Shown: in pieces, positions 16,581-25,732 of the stretch
How positions within the stretch are numbered: position 1 is the stretch's first letter
Layout: the number at the start of each line of letters is the position of its first letter
Assembly (NCBI GenBank): GCA_017465575.1
Contig: JAFTVX010000028.1
Coordinates: 1 to 44,058, forward strand
Reading direction: 5' to 3'
Source of the DNA: Alistipes sp.
Lineage (GTDB): Bacteria > Bacteroidota > Bacteroidia > Bacteroidales > Rikenellaceae
Length of the DNA stretch: 44,058 nt
Program-made: the position numbers and the translations under genes
The notes under the pieces: generated by a model
Database searches by the model: none
Seen by the model: only the letters and a program-made list of their open reading frames with translations
What the model was told of the DNA's origin: nothing

Positions 16581-16613
16581 TAAGACGATAAGAAAAATAT
16601 TCCTATATTCTTA
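16581..16613. repeat. TAAGACGATAGGA hairpin repeat, copy 4 (degenerate)
   Basis: TAAGACGATAAGA (16581-16593) and TCCTATATTCTTA (16601-16613) retain the hairpin pattern of the copies at 8561, 12048 and 13577 with several changes. The rest of 16454-16660 shows only AACTAATAACTAA-type low-complexity sequence. Confidence 0.45.
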
Positions 16614-16659
16614 AGCTCTTAAACAACTCTAACAACTAACAACTAATAACTAAAAACTA

Positions 16660-16695
16660 AAAAAAAGCCCGTAGGTGATGATGAGCCTACGGACT
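16660..16695 (-). terminator. Terminator of the Big2 lipoprotein operon
   Basis: AGCCCGTAGG (16666-16675) pairs with CCTACGGACT (16686-16695) with one mismatch. On the minus strand it is followed by a T run (16659-16665). It lies 26 nt past the stop at 16721. Confidence 0.8.
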
Positions 16696-16720
16696 TTAAA
16701 ACTATATCTCGGCGCCTTGA

Positions 16721-18028
16721 TTAGAATGCCAAGACTGCACGGAATCTGATACCTGCGGTCTTGCTCACACCATCGGTAGGAACATACCAGCTGAATACCA
16801 TCATATCGTATACATTGTACTCGTCAAGCTCGGTAGACGAGAGGTAGTCATCATCGTAGATAATAGCGTTGGGCACCTGACGCAACGAAGCGTTGATAGT
16901 ATCCAAGACGGTGGTGTCCTCGTTCTCAAAGTCTACGATAGGACCCTGATAGTCACCCGAGAATGCGAGGTTAAGCTCCTTGATTGAGGGGAAGTACCAG
17001 CCCGACGAAGTCTCGGGAGCAGCCACGGTACGACGGTGGTCGTTGAGGGCATTCATAGCCGTTACGGGCCACTCTGCGTTCTCCTCGGCAGCATTAAATG
17101 CCTCGATAGCCTTGGTGTTGTTGTAGCCGTTAATCTGGTTCATGGGGTCAGAGTACTCGATGCCCGATAACAGGGTCTGATATTCAAGGCCGTTAGCCTC
17201 AACCCATGCGCTCACAGTGCTGTTGTACTGGCGAGCATTCTTCTGCCAATATACATCCTGGGTCTCGGTGAGTGCCAAAACCAGGCCGTGGTTGCAGTTG
17301 GGGTGGTCGCGACGAAGGATTGCATCATTAACCGTGGGGTCGCCAGTGTAGAAGACAACGCCGATAACGCTCTTCGAGGTATCGAAAGTCGATGAGTAGC
17401 TACCATCAGCGTAGTAAAAATCGCCAATGTGTGCAGGGGCGATGACAGTGATGGTGCAGAGACCAAAGATGCCATCGGCCTCAGCCATAATGGTGGCCTC
17501 ACCCTCGGCAACGCCTGTTACCAAGCCTGCCTCATCTACCGTAGCGACAGCCTCGTCCGAAGATGACCATGTGATGCTCTTGTTTGTGGCATTCTCGGGA
17601 GTGACGGTAGCTGTAAGCTGCAAGGTAGCGCCAATACCCAACGATGCCTCGCTGTGGCTAAGCTCGATAGCCTCGACATCTATGCCCTTTACGGTGATTG
17701 TGCACTCTGCCGACACCGAGCCAACGGTGGCGGTAAGTGTTGTCTGACCAGGTGCTATGGCCGTAACCAAGCCCGCCTCGACCGTAGCAACAGCATCGTC
17801 CTCGATGCTCCAGCTAACCTCGGTCTCGTCGCTATCCTCGGGTGAGATGGTAGCAGTAAGCTCTGCGGTGTCGCCAACGGTGAGCGTAAGCTCTGTTGCG
17901 CTAAGCTCGATGCCTATGGCCAACACGGGCTCATCGGGTGTAGGCTCATCGGGCGTTACAGGCTCATCATTTGTGCAGCCAACGAAGCTGAAAGCTGCAA
18001 AGATTGAGAGTAAGAGATACTTTTTCAT
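16721..18028 (-). CDS. Lipoprotein with two Big2 (Ig-like) domains and a DUF1566-like C-terminal domain
   Basis: 435 residues. The lipobox FVGC predicts lipidation at Cys18. A PDEP-rich linker is followed by two bacterial Ig-like group 2 domains (about 38-115 and 117-195; patterns SATELTLTVGDTAELTATIS and SWSIEDDAVATVEAGLV). The C-terminal domain (about 200-435) contains GDFYYADGSYS, DHPNCNHGLVLAL, YNNTKAIEAFN and SGWYFPSIKEL and ends RFRAVLAF. This domain recurs in the next two genes and recalls DUF1566/Lcl-type domains of surface proteins. It is the third gene of a three-paralogue operon. It is probably surface-exposed; the ligand is unknown. Confidence 0.85.
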   Translation of the reverse strand: MKKYLLLSIFAAFSFVGCTNDEPVTPDEPTPDEPVLAIGIELSATELTLTVGDTAELTATISPEDSDETEVSWSIEDDAVATVEAGLVTAIAPGQTTLTATVGSVSAECTITVKGIDVEAIELSHSEASLGIGATLQLTATVTPENATNKSITWSSSDEAVATVDEAGLVTGVAEGEATIMAEADGIFGLCTITVIAPAHIGDFYYADGSYSSTFDTSKSVIGVVFYTGDPTVNDAILRRDHPNCNHGLVLALTETQDVYWQKNARQYNSTVSAWVEANGLEYQTLLSGIEYSDPMNQINGYNNTKAIEAFNAAEENAEWPVTAMNALNDHRRTVAAPETSSGWYFPSIKELNLAFSGDYQGPIVDFENEDTTVLDTINASLRQVPNAIIYDDDYLSSTELDEYNVYDMMVFSWYVPTDGVSKTAGIRFRAVLAF

Positions 18029-18063
18029 AGTTCTATGTTATTAATTTGTTTGTCGTCGCGTGG

Positions 18064-19152
18064 CTAAAAGGCCAATACATATCGCATATATGCCGAGTCG
18101 CTATCCTTGAAGCCTACCGAGATGTCGCCATCGCTGAAGTAGGCGGTAACAGCAACCATCCAACCTACACGGATAGACTCCTCGTCTACCTCGCGCTCGT
18201 CGAACTCGGCGCTCGACCAGTGGATAAGGCCTGCGAGGCTGTTGACATCGCTAAGCTGCGCAAGGCGCTCGTTGATAAACTTGCGATTGTCGTTGCCTGG
18301 CTTCTTGGCAAAGTAGATGTTACCGTCATACTCACCCGAGCAGAGCAAGGCTAGCTCCTTAGGCGAGGGTAGATACCAGTCGCTCGATGTTGCAGGTGCC
18401 TTGTGTGCATCGCGGTAAGCCACCGTAGCCTCAATGGCCTCTACGGGCCAGCTGCGATTGCTGGCATCCTCGTTGTAAAGCTCGATAGCCTTGGTGTTGT
18501 TGTAGCCCATCATGCGATTTACCGACTCGGGGAGGTTCGATACGATGGGTGCCTCATAATCTGTAACATTCTCCTTGACCCAAGCGCTAACACGCGCACC
18601 TGAGGTCGAGAAGTTTGACTGCCAGTAACCCTTGTCGTGGTTAAGACCCACCACAAGACCGTGTGTGCACTCAGGGTGGTCACGCTTTAGCGATGCGTCG
18701 TCCTTTGCGGGGTCGCCAAGCCAGAAGACAATGCCGATAACCTCGCGCTCGGTGTCAAGGTCCGTAGACCATGAGCCGTCGGCGTAGTAGAAGTCACCAA
18801 CCTGTGGCTCGGTGGAGGGGAGGTTGACATTTACACGGCACGATGCCTGACGATTGTCGATGCTACAAACGATTGTCGCCTCGCCAGCGCCCACGGCCTT
18901 AACAACGCCTGCCTCATCAACGGTTGCTACCATAGGGGCAAGGCTCGACCACTTAACGCTGCTATATTCGGCATCTGCGGGCGTTACGCTGTAGCTAAGT
19001 GTGCTGCTCTGGCCAATCTCCAAGCTCAGCTCGCTCGGCGTTACGACAACATCCTCAACACCAATTGTCTGAGGGCCGTTAGGCTCGTCGTTAGTACAAC
19101 CAATACCCACGGTTGCAAGTAGAAGTAATATTGCGGTCAATAATCTTTTCAT
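18064..19152 (-). CDS. Lipoprotein with one Big2 domain and a DUF1566-like C-terminal domain
   Basis: 362 residues. The lipobox VGIGC predicts lipidation at Cys19. One Big2 domain (about 33-110, with SSVKWSSLAPMVATVDEAG) is followed by the shared C-terminal domain (GDFYYADGSWS, DHPECTHGLVVGL, YNNTKAIELYN, SDWYLPSPKELALL), ending MRYVLAF. It is the middle gene of the three-paralogue operon: 20 nt after the upstream copy and 35 nt before the downstream copy. Copy divergence is highest in the Big2 part and the last 80 residues, while the WY(L/F)PS and YNNTKAIE segments are nearly fixed. Confidence 0.85.
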   Translation of the reverse strand: MKRLLTAILLLLATVGIGCTNDEPNGPQTIGVEDVVVTPSELSLEIGQSSTLSYSVTPADAEYSSVKWSSLAPMVATVDEAGVVKAVGAGEATIVCSIDNRQASCRVNVNLPSTEPQVGDFYYADGSWSTDLDTEREVIGIVFWLGDPAKDDASLKRDHPECTHGLVVGLNHDKGYWQSNFSTSGARVSAWVKENVTDYEAPIVSNLPESVNRMMGYNNTKAIELYNEDASNRSWPVEAIEATVAYRDAHKAPATSSDWYLPSPKELALLCSGEYDGNIYFAKKPGNDNRKFINERLAQLSDVNSLAGLIHWSSAEFDEREVDEESIRVGWMVAVTAYFSDGDISVGFKDSDSAYMRYVLAF

Positions 19153-19172
19153 TGTCGTTATGTTTTATAGTG

Positions 19173-20261
19173 TTAGAAAGCTAAGATTGCGCGTACAAAG
19201 TGGTGGTCCGACTCGTAATATTTCCAGTTCATCCACACCTTACCGCTAAGTGTCGAGAGGTAGAAGGCATACTCATAATCACGCTCGTTGCTTGCCCAAA
19301 TATCGTCCTCAAAGCCTGTGTGGCCCACGGTAAGACCGCCAGGGATAAGTTCGAGCTTGCGATTGATGGTCGTAAGGTTGGTGATGTTGTTGTCTATGTC
19401 GAGTACATTGCCATCAACCTCGCCACTAAGCAGTAGCGAGCACTCCTTCACCGAAGGCAGATACCAGTCGCTACTTGACTCGGGTGCGGGGTACTCCTCG
19501 CGGAAAGCTACGACAACCTCTACAACCTCTACGGGCCACTCTGCGTTCTCCTCGGCAGCGTTGAAGGCCTCGATAGCCTTGGTGTTGTTGTAGCCACGCA
19601 TAGCATTTACCACCTCGTTCTCGTTCCAGGGTGATGTTATAGTTCTATACTCGGGGCAGTTAGCCTCAATCCACTCGCCAACCGATGCGCCATACTGCTC
19701 ATAGTTGGGCTGCCAGTGGTGGTTTACATCGTCGTCGTTGAGTGCCACCACAAGGCCATTTGTGCAATTCGGGTGGTCTTGCTTTAGTAGCTCGTCGTGA
19801 GCTGTGGGGTCACCAATCCAGAAGATAACGCCGATAGCACGCTTCTCGTAGTCGAGTTTTGCGGAGTAGCTACCATCGTCGTAGTAGAACCAGCCCACCT
19901 CGGGTTTCTCGATAACGCTCACCACGCAGTGTGCTTCGGCCTCGGCGCAGCGTGCTGTGATGGTTGCATCGCCTGTAGATAGTGCTATTACCTTGCCTGT
20001 GCGGTCGACAATCGCCACCTTCTTGTTGTCACTCTCCCAACTGATATCGCCAACCTCCTCAGAGAGTGTGGCGCTAAGCTGGAACTCTTCGCCCTTTTGT
20101 AGCGTAATCTCACTATCGCTGAGGGTGATAACAACCTCAGGCTTAGGTTGGTCGGGGTCTGGGTTGGGCTTGGGGTCTGGCTTATTGGGCGCAGGCTCAT
20201 CTACTGTACAACCGACAGCCATCAGAAGGGTCGAGAGGATAGAAAACAGATATAGTCTCAT
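19173..20261 (-). CDS. Lipoprotein with one Big2-like domain and a DUF1566-like C-terminal domain
   Basis: 362 residues. The lipobox LMAVGC predicts lipidation at Cys18. A Pro/Asp/Asn-rich linker (about 22-42) is followed by a divergent Big2 domain (about 44-118) and the shared C-terminal domain (GWFYYDDGSYS, DHPNCTNGLVVAL, YNNTKAIEAFN, SDWYLPSVKECSLL), ending FVRAILAF. It is the first gene of the operon, preceded by a good promoter. The DUF1566-like assignment rests on the motif pattern only. Confidence 0.85.
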   Translation of the reverse strand: MRLYLFSILSTLLMAVGCTVDEPAPNKPDPKPNPDPDQPKPEVVITLSDSEITLQKGEEFQLSATLSEEVGDISWESDNKKVAIVDRTGKVIALSTGDATITARCAEAEAHCVVSVIEKPEVGWFYYDDGSYSAKLDYEKRAIGVIFWIGDPTAHDELLKQDHPNCTNGLVVALNDDDVNHHWQPNYEQYGASVGEWIEANCPEYRTITSPWNENEVVNAMRGYNNTKAIEAFNAAEENAEWPVEVVEVVVAFREEYPAPESSSDWYLPSVKECSLLLSGEVDGNVLDIDNNITNLTTINRKLELIPGGLTVGHTGFEDDIWASNERDYEYAFYLSTLSGKVWMNWKYYESDHHFVRAILAF

Positions 20262-20306
20262 TTTTCCTAATTGAATATTTTATTAAACATTCTCCATTTG
20301 GCAACC

Positions 20307-20337
20307 CAAAATTACTAAAAATTAGTTTATCGCCAAA
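20307..20337 (-). promoter_or_regulatory. Promoter of the three Big2 lipoprotein genes
   Basis: On the minus strand TTTG (20334-20337), a 19-nt spacer and TAATTTTG (20307-20314) match the consensus. The ATG is at 20261 and the three genes behind it are 20-35 nt apart. Confidence 0.75.
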
Positions 20338-20390
20338 AAATATATCCCTTTTTTCACATACCTAACAACTAATAGCTAAAAACTAAAAAC

Positions 20391-20416
20391 AAAAAAAACC
20401 ACCCCGAAGGGTGGTT
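20391..20416 (-). terminator. Terminator of the C1 peptidase gene
   Basis: AACCACCC (20397-20404) pairs with GGGTGGTT (20409-20416) around CGAA. On the minus strand it is followed by a T run. It lies 10 nt past the stop at 20426. Confidence 0.85.
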
Positions 20417-20425
20417 GTTAACTGC

Positions 20426-21622
20426 TTACTTCAAGCCAAGCTTCTTCTTGATATCCTTGGGAAGCGCATCCTTGTGAACGATGATGTTCATAGTCTTGTA
20501 GCGAACAAACGCCTTAGATGCGTACCAGATACCCTTGTAGGTGCCAGCCTCGCCCCATGAGTTCTTTACCATGTAGTACTCGGTGCCGTTCTGGTCCTTA
20601 GCGATACCATAAATCTGCATGCCGTGGTCGTCGGTAGTCTCCCAGTTGTCGTATGCCAACTGACGCTCCTCCTGCGATACCCAACGCTGTGTTGTGGGCT
20701 TGGGAGTGTTCTTTTTCTCCTCCTCGCTGAGGTTGAGCCACTTTGCCATATCCGAGCCCTGAAGGTCGGTGCCTGCGCCCTCCTCGGGAAGCACAGCAGT
20801 ACCCATACGGGTAAAGCCCTTCTCCGATACATCGCTACCCCATGCGATGGTGTAGCCCTCCATGATAGCGTTGTCGAATACCTGCATAAGCTCGTCGATA
20901 GGCAAGTTGTAAGACTTTGCCCAACGCCAGTTATCCTGAATCTCGAGTACGAATGACTCGTAGAAGGGGTGGTGGGTGTAAGATGTCAACGATACATAGT
21001 CGTCAGCATTCAAGCCCAACTCCTCGTAGAACGACTTGGGAGTGTACTCCTTGCCGTTGTAGGTGAACTTCTCGGGACGAACGCCGAGGTAGATGTCGTG
21101 GATAGCCTCGATAGCCTTCTTCCAAAGGGGCATACCCTCTGCATCGGTCTGCAAGCTGCGGTGACGACCCTTAGCGATAGCAGCAACAACAGCATCGCTA
21201 ACAGCCGAAAGCTCGTTGTGGTTCGAAAGCTCCTTGCCATACATCACGCCGGGGCGCATCTCCTCCTCGGGAACGAGACCGAAGGCCTCCATACCGTAGA
21301 TTACATCGTAGAACGAGCCACCCTGTGAGAACGATACATCACCGTGGGTACGAACAGCCTTGTCGGCACGGTCGAGGTAGGTGTTGTGTACGAGGTACAT
21401 CTCCGAGAAATCGAATTCACCCTTGCCCATACGCAAAAGTTCAGACTCGATAAATGCCAACGAAGAGTAGCACCAGCAGGTACCTGCCTGGTTCTGGTTC
21501 TTGATGCTTGTGATAGGGTTCTCCTTCACAACGGTGAACTCAAGAGCTGTCTCCTCAGCCTCCTGAGCCATCGCACCCATAGCCGAGATAGCTGCGAGTG
21601 CCAAAACGAAGATTTTCTTCAT
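20426..21622 (-). CDS. Secreted C1-family cysteine peptidase (bleomycin hydrolase/PepC type)
   Basis: 398 residues. A signal peptide (about 1-20, ending AMGAMAQ) precedes a papain-fold domain. The catalytic Cys is predicted at residue 49 in NQNQAGTCWCYSS. The catalytic His is in TTDDHGMQIYG and the Asn in VKNSWGEAG near residues 340-365. The layout, with a long insert between Cys and His, fits subfamily C1B aminopeptidases, which are usually cytoplasmic hexamers, whereas this one appears to be exported. The substrate is unknown; peptide scavenging in the periplasm is plausible. No promoter of the usual type was found in the 100 nt upstream, which hold TTAGTT-type repeats. Confidence 0.9.
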   Translation of the reverse strand: MKKIFVLALAAISAMGAMAQEAEETALEFTVVKENPITSIKNQNQAGTCWCYSSLAFIESELLRMGKGEFDFSEMYLVHNTYLDRADKAVRTHGDVSFSQGGSFYDVIYGMEAFGLVPEEEMRPGVMYGKELSNHNELSAVSDAVVAAIAKGRHRSLQTDAEGMPLWKKAIEAIHDIYLGVRPEKFTYNGKEYTPKSFYEELGLNADDYVSLTSYTHHPFYESFVLEIQDNWRWAKSYNLPIDELMQVFDNAIMEGYTIAWGSDVSEKGFTRMGTAVLPEEGAGTDLQGSDMAKWLNLSEEEKKNTPKPTTQRWVSQEERQLAYDNWETTDDHGMQIYGIAKDQNGTEYYMVKNSWGEAGTYKGIWYASKAFVRYKTMNIIVHKDALPKDIKKKLGLK

Positions 21623-21730
21623 AGTTGTTAGTTATTAGTTTTTGGTTGTTAGAAATTGTCTATAATTCTTTGTTTAGTTGATAGTTGTCAGTTCTATCTA
21701 AAAACTAACAACTAACAACTAAAAACTCTT

Positions 21731-24031
21731 TTACTTCTTCGCCTTTGCCATAATCTTGCGGCAATCTGCCAAGGTCAGGGTCTCAACCTTTGTGCCCTTG
21801 GGCAGACGGTAGTTCTTGCCGTTAGAGGCGATGTAGGGGCCATACATACCACTCTTAATCACTACCGACCCATCCTCGGGGAAGGTGCGTATAGGCTCAG
21901 ATGCGGCACGCTGCTTAGCGCTGGCCTCCTTCAGAAGCTCCTCGGCACGCTCGCGCGTAATAGTATAAGGGTCGTCGCTCTTCGAGAGCGATGCGAAGCT
22001 CTTGCCGTGGCGCACATAGGGGCCAAACTTGCCGACACCAACCATCAACGCCTCGCCATCCAAGTCGCCAAGGTTGCGGGGGAGGGCAAACAATTCGAGA
22101 GCCTCCTCCAAGGTGATAGACTCGATAAGCTGTCCCTTCTTCAACGAGGCAAACTGACCCTTCTCGCCATTCTCACCCTCGAGCTCGACCATAGGGCCAT
22201 AACGGCCGATACGAGCCTTGACAGTCTGACCTGTCTTGGGGTCTATGCCGAGCACGCGCGTAGCCTGCTGTGAGCGTGTGGGCTGTGTACCAACGGCCTC
22301 ATCAACAAGCGTGTGGAACGGTGCGTAGAAGTCGTCAATCATCCTATGCCAAGTAATCTCGCCATCGGCAATGCGGTCAAACTCCTTCTCGACATTGGCG
22401 GTGAAGTGATAGTCGATAATCGAGGCAAACTGCGTCTCGAGGTAGTCGTTTACGACCATACCGATGTCGGTAGGTGCAAGGCGGTTCTTCTCCTTGCCGT
22501 AGCTCTCTGTGGTCTGCTTCGTAGCTATCTTGCCATTTACGAGTATCATCTGCTCGAGGCTACGGCGCTGAGCATCACGATTCTGCTTTACGACATAGCC
22601 ACGGTTAATAATCGTGGTGATTGTAGGTGCGTATGTCGAAGGACGGCCGATGCCAAGCTCCTCGAGGCGCTTAACGAGGGCTGCCTCATTGTAGCGCGAA
22701 GGTGCCTGGGTGTAGCGCTGTGTCGCAGTAATCTGCGTAGCATAGAGCTTATCGCCAACCATCATCTTAGGCAGGATACCACCCTCGCCCTCCTGCTGAG
22801 CATCTTCGTCTACGGCCTCCGAGTATAGGCGCATAAAGCCGTCGAAGCGGACAACCTCACCTACGGCCATAAACTGCTCCTTGCGGTGCTTAAGGTCGAT
22901 AACGATATTTGTGCGGTCGAGCTCGGCGGGCACCATCTGCGATGCTACGGTACGCTTCCAGATAAGGTCGTAGAGGCGCTTCTCGGTAGCTGTACCCTCA
23001 ATCTCGTGGCGTTCGATATACGAAGGACGGATAGCCTCGTGAGCCTCCTGAGCACCCTTCGCCTTGGTCTTGAAGTTGTGCGGATAGGAGTACTTAGCGC
23101 CAAAGAGGCGGGTAATCTCGTTCTTACACTGCGTAATGGCCATCTGCGAGAGGTTTACAGAGTCGGTACGCATATAGGTGATAAGACCCTGCTCGTAGAG
23201 CTTCTGCGCTATGGACATCGTCTGCGACACGCTCATACCCAACTTACGGCCAGCCTCCTGCTGGAGTGTCGAGGTGGTAAACGGAGGTGCTGCATAGCGC
23301 TGGACAGGCTTCTCCTCAGCCTTCGTCACGGTGAACTCCTCCGTGATGCAGTCGTTGAGGAACTGCTCGGCATCCTCTCGCTTCTCGAAGGGGTGCGAGA
23401 GCGATGCCTTGAAGAGTGTAGCGTTCTCGTCGCCAGCGATATAGAACTGCGCAACAACACGGTACTGCGCCACAGACTTAAAGCCGATAATCTCTCTTTC
23501 GCGCTCCACGATAAGGCGCACAGCAACCGACTGAACACGGCCAGCCGAGAGTGCAGGGCGCACCTTCTTCCACAATACGGGCGAGAGCTCGAAGCCCACC
23601 AAACGGTCGAGGACACGGCGTGCCTGCTGAGCATTCACAAGGTTCATATCTATGGTGCGCGGGTTTTCGATAGCGTTCAATATAGCGCGCTGCGTAATCT
23701 CGTGGAACACGATACGCTTGGTCTGGTCGATAGGCAAATCCAGTACCTTCGCAAGGTGCCAAGCAATAGCCTCTCCCTCGCGGTCCTCATCGGATGCCAA
23801 CCACACGGTCTTTGCCGTGCGTGCCAAGCGCGAAAGCTCGTCGACAACCTTACGCTTGTCGTCGGGAATCTCATATATTGGCTCAAACGACTTATCTATA
23901 TCGACACCGAGTCCCTTCTTCGCCAAGTCGCGGATGTGGCCGAAGCTCGACTTCACCGTGTACTCCTTGCCCAAGAAGCGCTCAATGGTCTTGGCCTTGG
24001 CGGGAGACTCAACAATTACCAAATTTTCCAT
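21731..24031 (-). CDS. topA: DNA topoisomerase I (type IA)
   Basis: 766 residues. It relaxes negatively supercoiled DNA. The TOPRIM domain starts at NLVIVESPAKAKTIERFLG (residue 3) and includes SDEDREGEAIAWHL. The active-site tyrosine is predicted at residue 286 in LITYMRTDSVNLS, and the Rossmann/gate region has GRPSTYAPTI. The C-terminus carries three Toprim_Crpt-type repeats (RIGRYGPMVELEG, VGKFGPYVRHG, MYGPYIASNGKNYRLP) rather than zinc ribbons, as is common in Bacteroidota. It lies 87 nt downstream of the DUF4270 gene on the same strand. Confidence 0.97.
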   Translation of the reverse strand: MENLVIVESPAKAKTIERFLGKEYTVKSSFGHIRDLAKKGLGVDIDKSFEPIYEIPDDKRKVVDELSRLARTAKTVWLASDEDREGEAIAWHLAKVLDLPIDQTKRIVFHEITQRAILNAIENPRTIDMNLVNAQQARRVLDRLVGFELSPVLWKKVRPALSAGRVQSVAVRLIVEREREIIGFKSVAQYRVVAQFYIAGDENATLFKASLSHPFEKREDAEQFLNDCITEEFTVTKAEEKPVQRYAAPPFTTSTLQQEAGRKLGMSVSQTMSIAQKLYEQGLITYMRTDSVNLSQMAITQCKNEITRLFGAKYSYPHNFKTKAKGAQEAHEAIRPSYIERHEIEGTATEKRLYDLIWKRTVASQMVPAELDRTNIVIDLKHRKEQFMAVGEVVRFDGFMRLYSEAVDEDAQQEGEGGILPKMMVGDKLYATQITATQRYTQAPSRYNEAALVKRLEELGIGRPSTYAPTITTIINRGYVVKQNRDAQRRSLEQMILVNGKIATKQTTESYGKEKNRLAPTDIGMVVNDYLETQFASIIDYHFTANVEKEFDRIADGEITWHRMIDDFYAPFHTLVDEAVGTQPTRSQQATRVLGIDPKTGQTVKARIGRYGPMVELEGENGEKGQFASLKKGQLIESITLEEALELFALPRNLGDLDGEALMVGVGKFGPYVRHGKSFASLSKSDDPYTITRERAEELLKEASAKQRAASEPIRTFPEDGSVVIKSGMYGPYIASNGKNYRLPKGTKVETLTLADCRKIMAKAKK

Positions 24032-24061
24032 CCAAATATCTTTCTATTCTTTTAAACGGCA

Positions 24062-24087
24062 AAACCTAAGTTGGTGGCTTAGGTTTC
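24062..24087. terminator. Hairpin between the DUF4270 gene and topA
   Basis: AAACCTAAG and CTTAGGTTT form a 9-bp stem. The T run after it on the minus strand is short, so it may be a weak terminator or only attenuate read-through from the DUF4270 gene into topA. Confidence 0.4.
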
Positions 24088-24118
24088 TCCGTAGAAGTTG
24101 TTAACTTTAGTTAAGTTG

Positions 24119-25732
24119 CTAATCTACAATAGTATATGTCAGCTCCAACGAGATTGGCGCCTTGGCCGCTCCCTCTGCATCGCCTCCATATATCGCTTGT
24201 CGGTTGAAGCCGAAGAGCGCCGCTGCATCGGGGCCTATGTAGAGCCTGCGATAATCGACTAAGCACTCCTCCTTGGGTTCATAGCCCTCCTTGAACTTCG
24301 CAAAATCTACCGTCTTGCCATCCTCCATAAGGTTGTCGGCGGCAGCAAACATCAGCGACTGCACAAAGGTCGAGATATCCATATTGTAACAAGCCAACGA
24401 GCGATTGAGCACACCATCAAAGGTCGATGACGACGAGCCGATGATATAGTCCACAATGCCGATACCCTTGCTATAATCGGTGTAGAGACCTACGCCCTGC
24501 ATCGCCGAGTTGAGCTTAGGTGCAATCTCCAATGGCGCGATAAACTCAGGGTCGTAATCCGAGCCGTCGAGATATACCTTGAGGTGTGCCTGATTTACCG
24601 AAACCACCGAGCCCTCATTAGCCAAGGCTACATCTGCCAACGACTGAATCATCTCGTCGGTGAACTCCACCTCCGTAACATAGCCACCCATACCGTCAAC
24701 AAGATTGATGCCCTCGGCGAGGGTTACGACATTCGACATATCGTGCTCAACCATCGACACCGAGACATTACCAGCCTTGACATCATAGGTCGAGGGGTCG
24801 AGGTAGAAGTTATAGAGCATATAGGTGGTATCCTGAATAATCGTGGGGTCCTCCTTATATCGGCCACGAGCATAGAGATACATCGCCGACTCCGAGAGCT
24901 TTGTTGAGTAGACAGCACCTCTGCCCTCAACATCGCCCTTAGGCTTGATATATAGACCCTTAACCTCGTTGACAAAGCGCTCCTCGTTGCCATTGACATA
25001 GAGAGAGTCCTTGTCGTAGGCAAAGCCGTTGTTCGCTTCAAGGTCGTTGAGGAACATCAGGCGACGGATATAATCCATCGTTGCCGAGGTGTTCTCCAAG
25101 CGCACAGGACAAATCTTCGGCTCCTCGATATCACCTACATAGACACCCTTCTCCTGGTTGGGGAAGGTGAACTCAAAGATAGGCTCTGCACCGATATAGG
25201 GTGTGGGGTCGAAGTTGATATAGAAGGTGGTGTCATTTTCGCCATCGCGGTTGAGGCCGAGGTTGATATAGTCGTTAGAGGTAATCTCATAGACCTCGAA
25301 GCGCTGCTTGATGGTGGTATCACCGTGATAGTCGCTGACATACAAGCCCAAGCACATAGAGTCGAAGATTGGGCGATAACCCCAACCTCGGTCCTTGTGG
25401 AGGCTCATGCTGAAGAGCATCTGTGTCATAAAGCCGGCGCTACGCTCACCAAAGGTGTCGCTAAGCTCGGTGCCAAGGTAGGCATAGTCGAGATTCGACG
25501 AGCGCAACGAGTCGGTGAGAATATTGCGTGTGGCAGCCATTGCGAGGCTCTCCTCACGCTCTCCCTCACGCATCACGCCACCCTTGTATGTACGGCGCTT
25601 AAGCTCCATCTTCTGGTTTGAAGGCACAAACTCAGAGCCCTGTGAGTAGTCTACCTCGGTGGTACAACCTACACCGAGGAGGACCATACAAAGTATGGCG
25701 CAGAGTAGAGAGCTTAGCTTATAGTTGGTCAT
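24119..25732 (-). CDS. DUF4270-type lipoprotein
   Basis: 537 residues from ATG 25732. The frame is open further upstream, but that extension lies inside the preceding gene and lacks protein-like composition, whereas the chosen start gives a lipoprotein signal with lipobox LGVGC (Cys23). The mature protein is beta-rich, consistent with DUF4270, a Bacteroidota family often coded beside a glycogen-synthase-like gene, as here. It is probably anchored in the outer membrane. No catalytic residues are recognised. It overlaps the upstream gene by 14 nt, so the two are probably co-translated. Confidence 0.82.
   Translation of the reverse strand: MTNYKLSSLLCAILCMVLLGVGCTTEVDYSQGSEFVPSNQKMELKRRTYKGGVMREGEREESLAMAATRNILTDSLRSSNLDYAYLGTELSDTFGERSAGFMTQMLFSMSLHKDRGWGYRPIFDSMCLGLYVSDYHGDTTIKQRFEVYEITSNDYINLGLNRDGENDTTFYINFDPTPYIGAEPIFEFTFPNQEKGVYVGDIEEPKICPVRLENTSATMDYIRRLMFLNDLEANNGFAYDKDSLYVNGNEERFVNEVKGLYIKPKGDVEGRGAVYSTKLSESAMYLYARGRYKEDPTIIQDTTYMLYNFYLDPSTYDVKAGNVSVSMVEHDMSNVVTLAEGINLVDGMGGYVTEVEFTDEMIQSLADVALANEGSVVSVNQAHLKVYLDGSDYDPEFIAPLEIAPKLNSAMQGVGLYTDYSKGIGIVDYIIGSSSSTFDGVLNRSLACYNMDISTFVQSLMFAAADNLMEDGKTVDFAKFKEGYEPKEECLVDYRRLYIGPDAAALFGFNRQAIYGGDAEGAAKAPISLELTYTIVD

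Noticed and set aside
22886-24055. 389-residue + strand reading frame
   Set aside because: Antisense to topA, with no motif and a Leu/Arg/His-rich composition, so a shadow frame.
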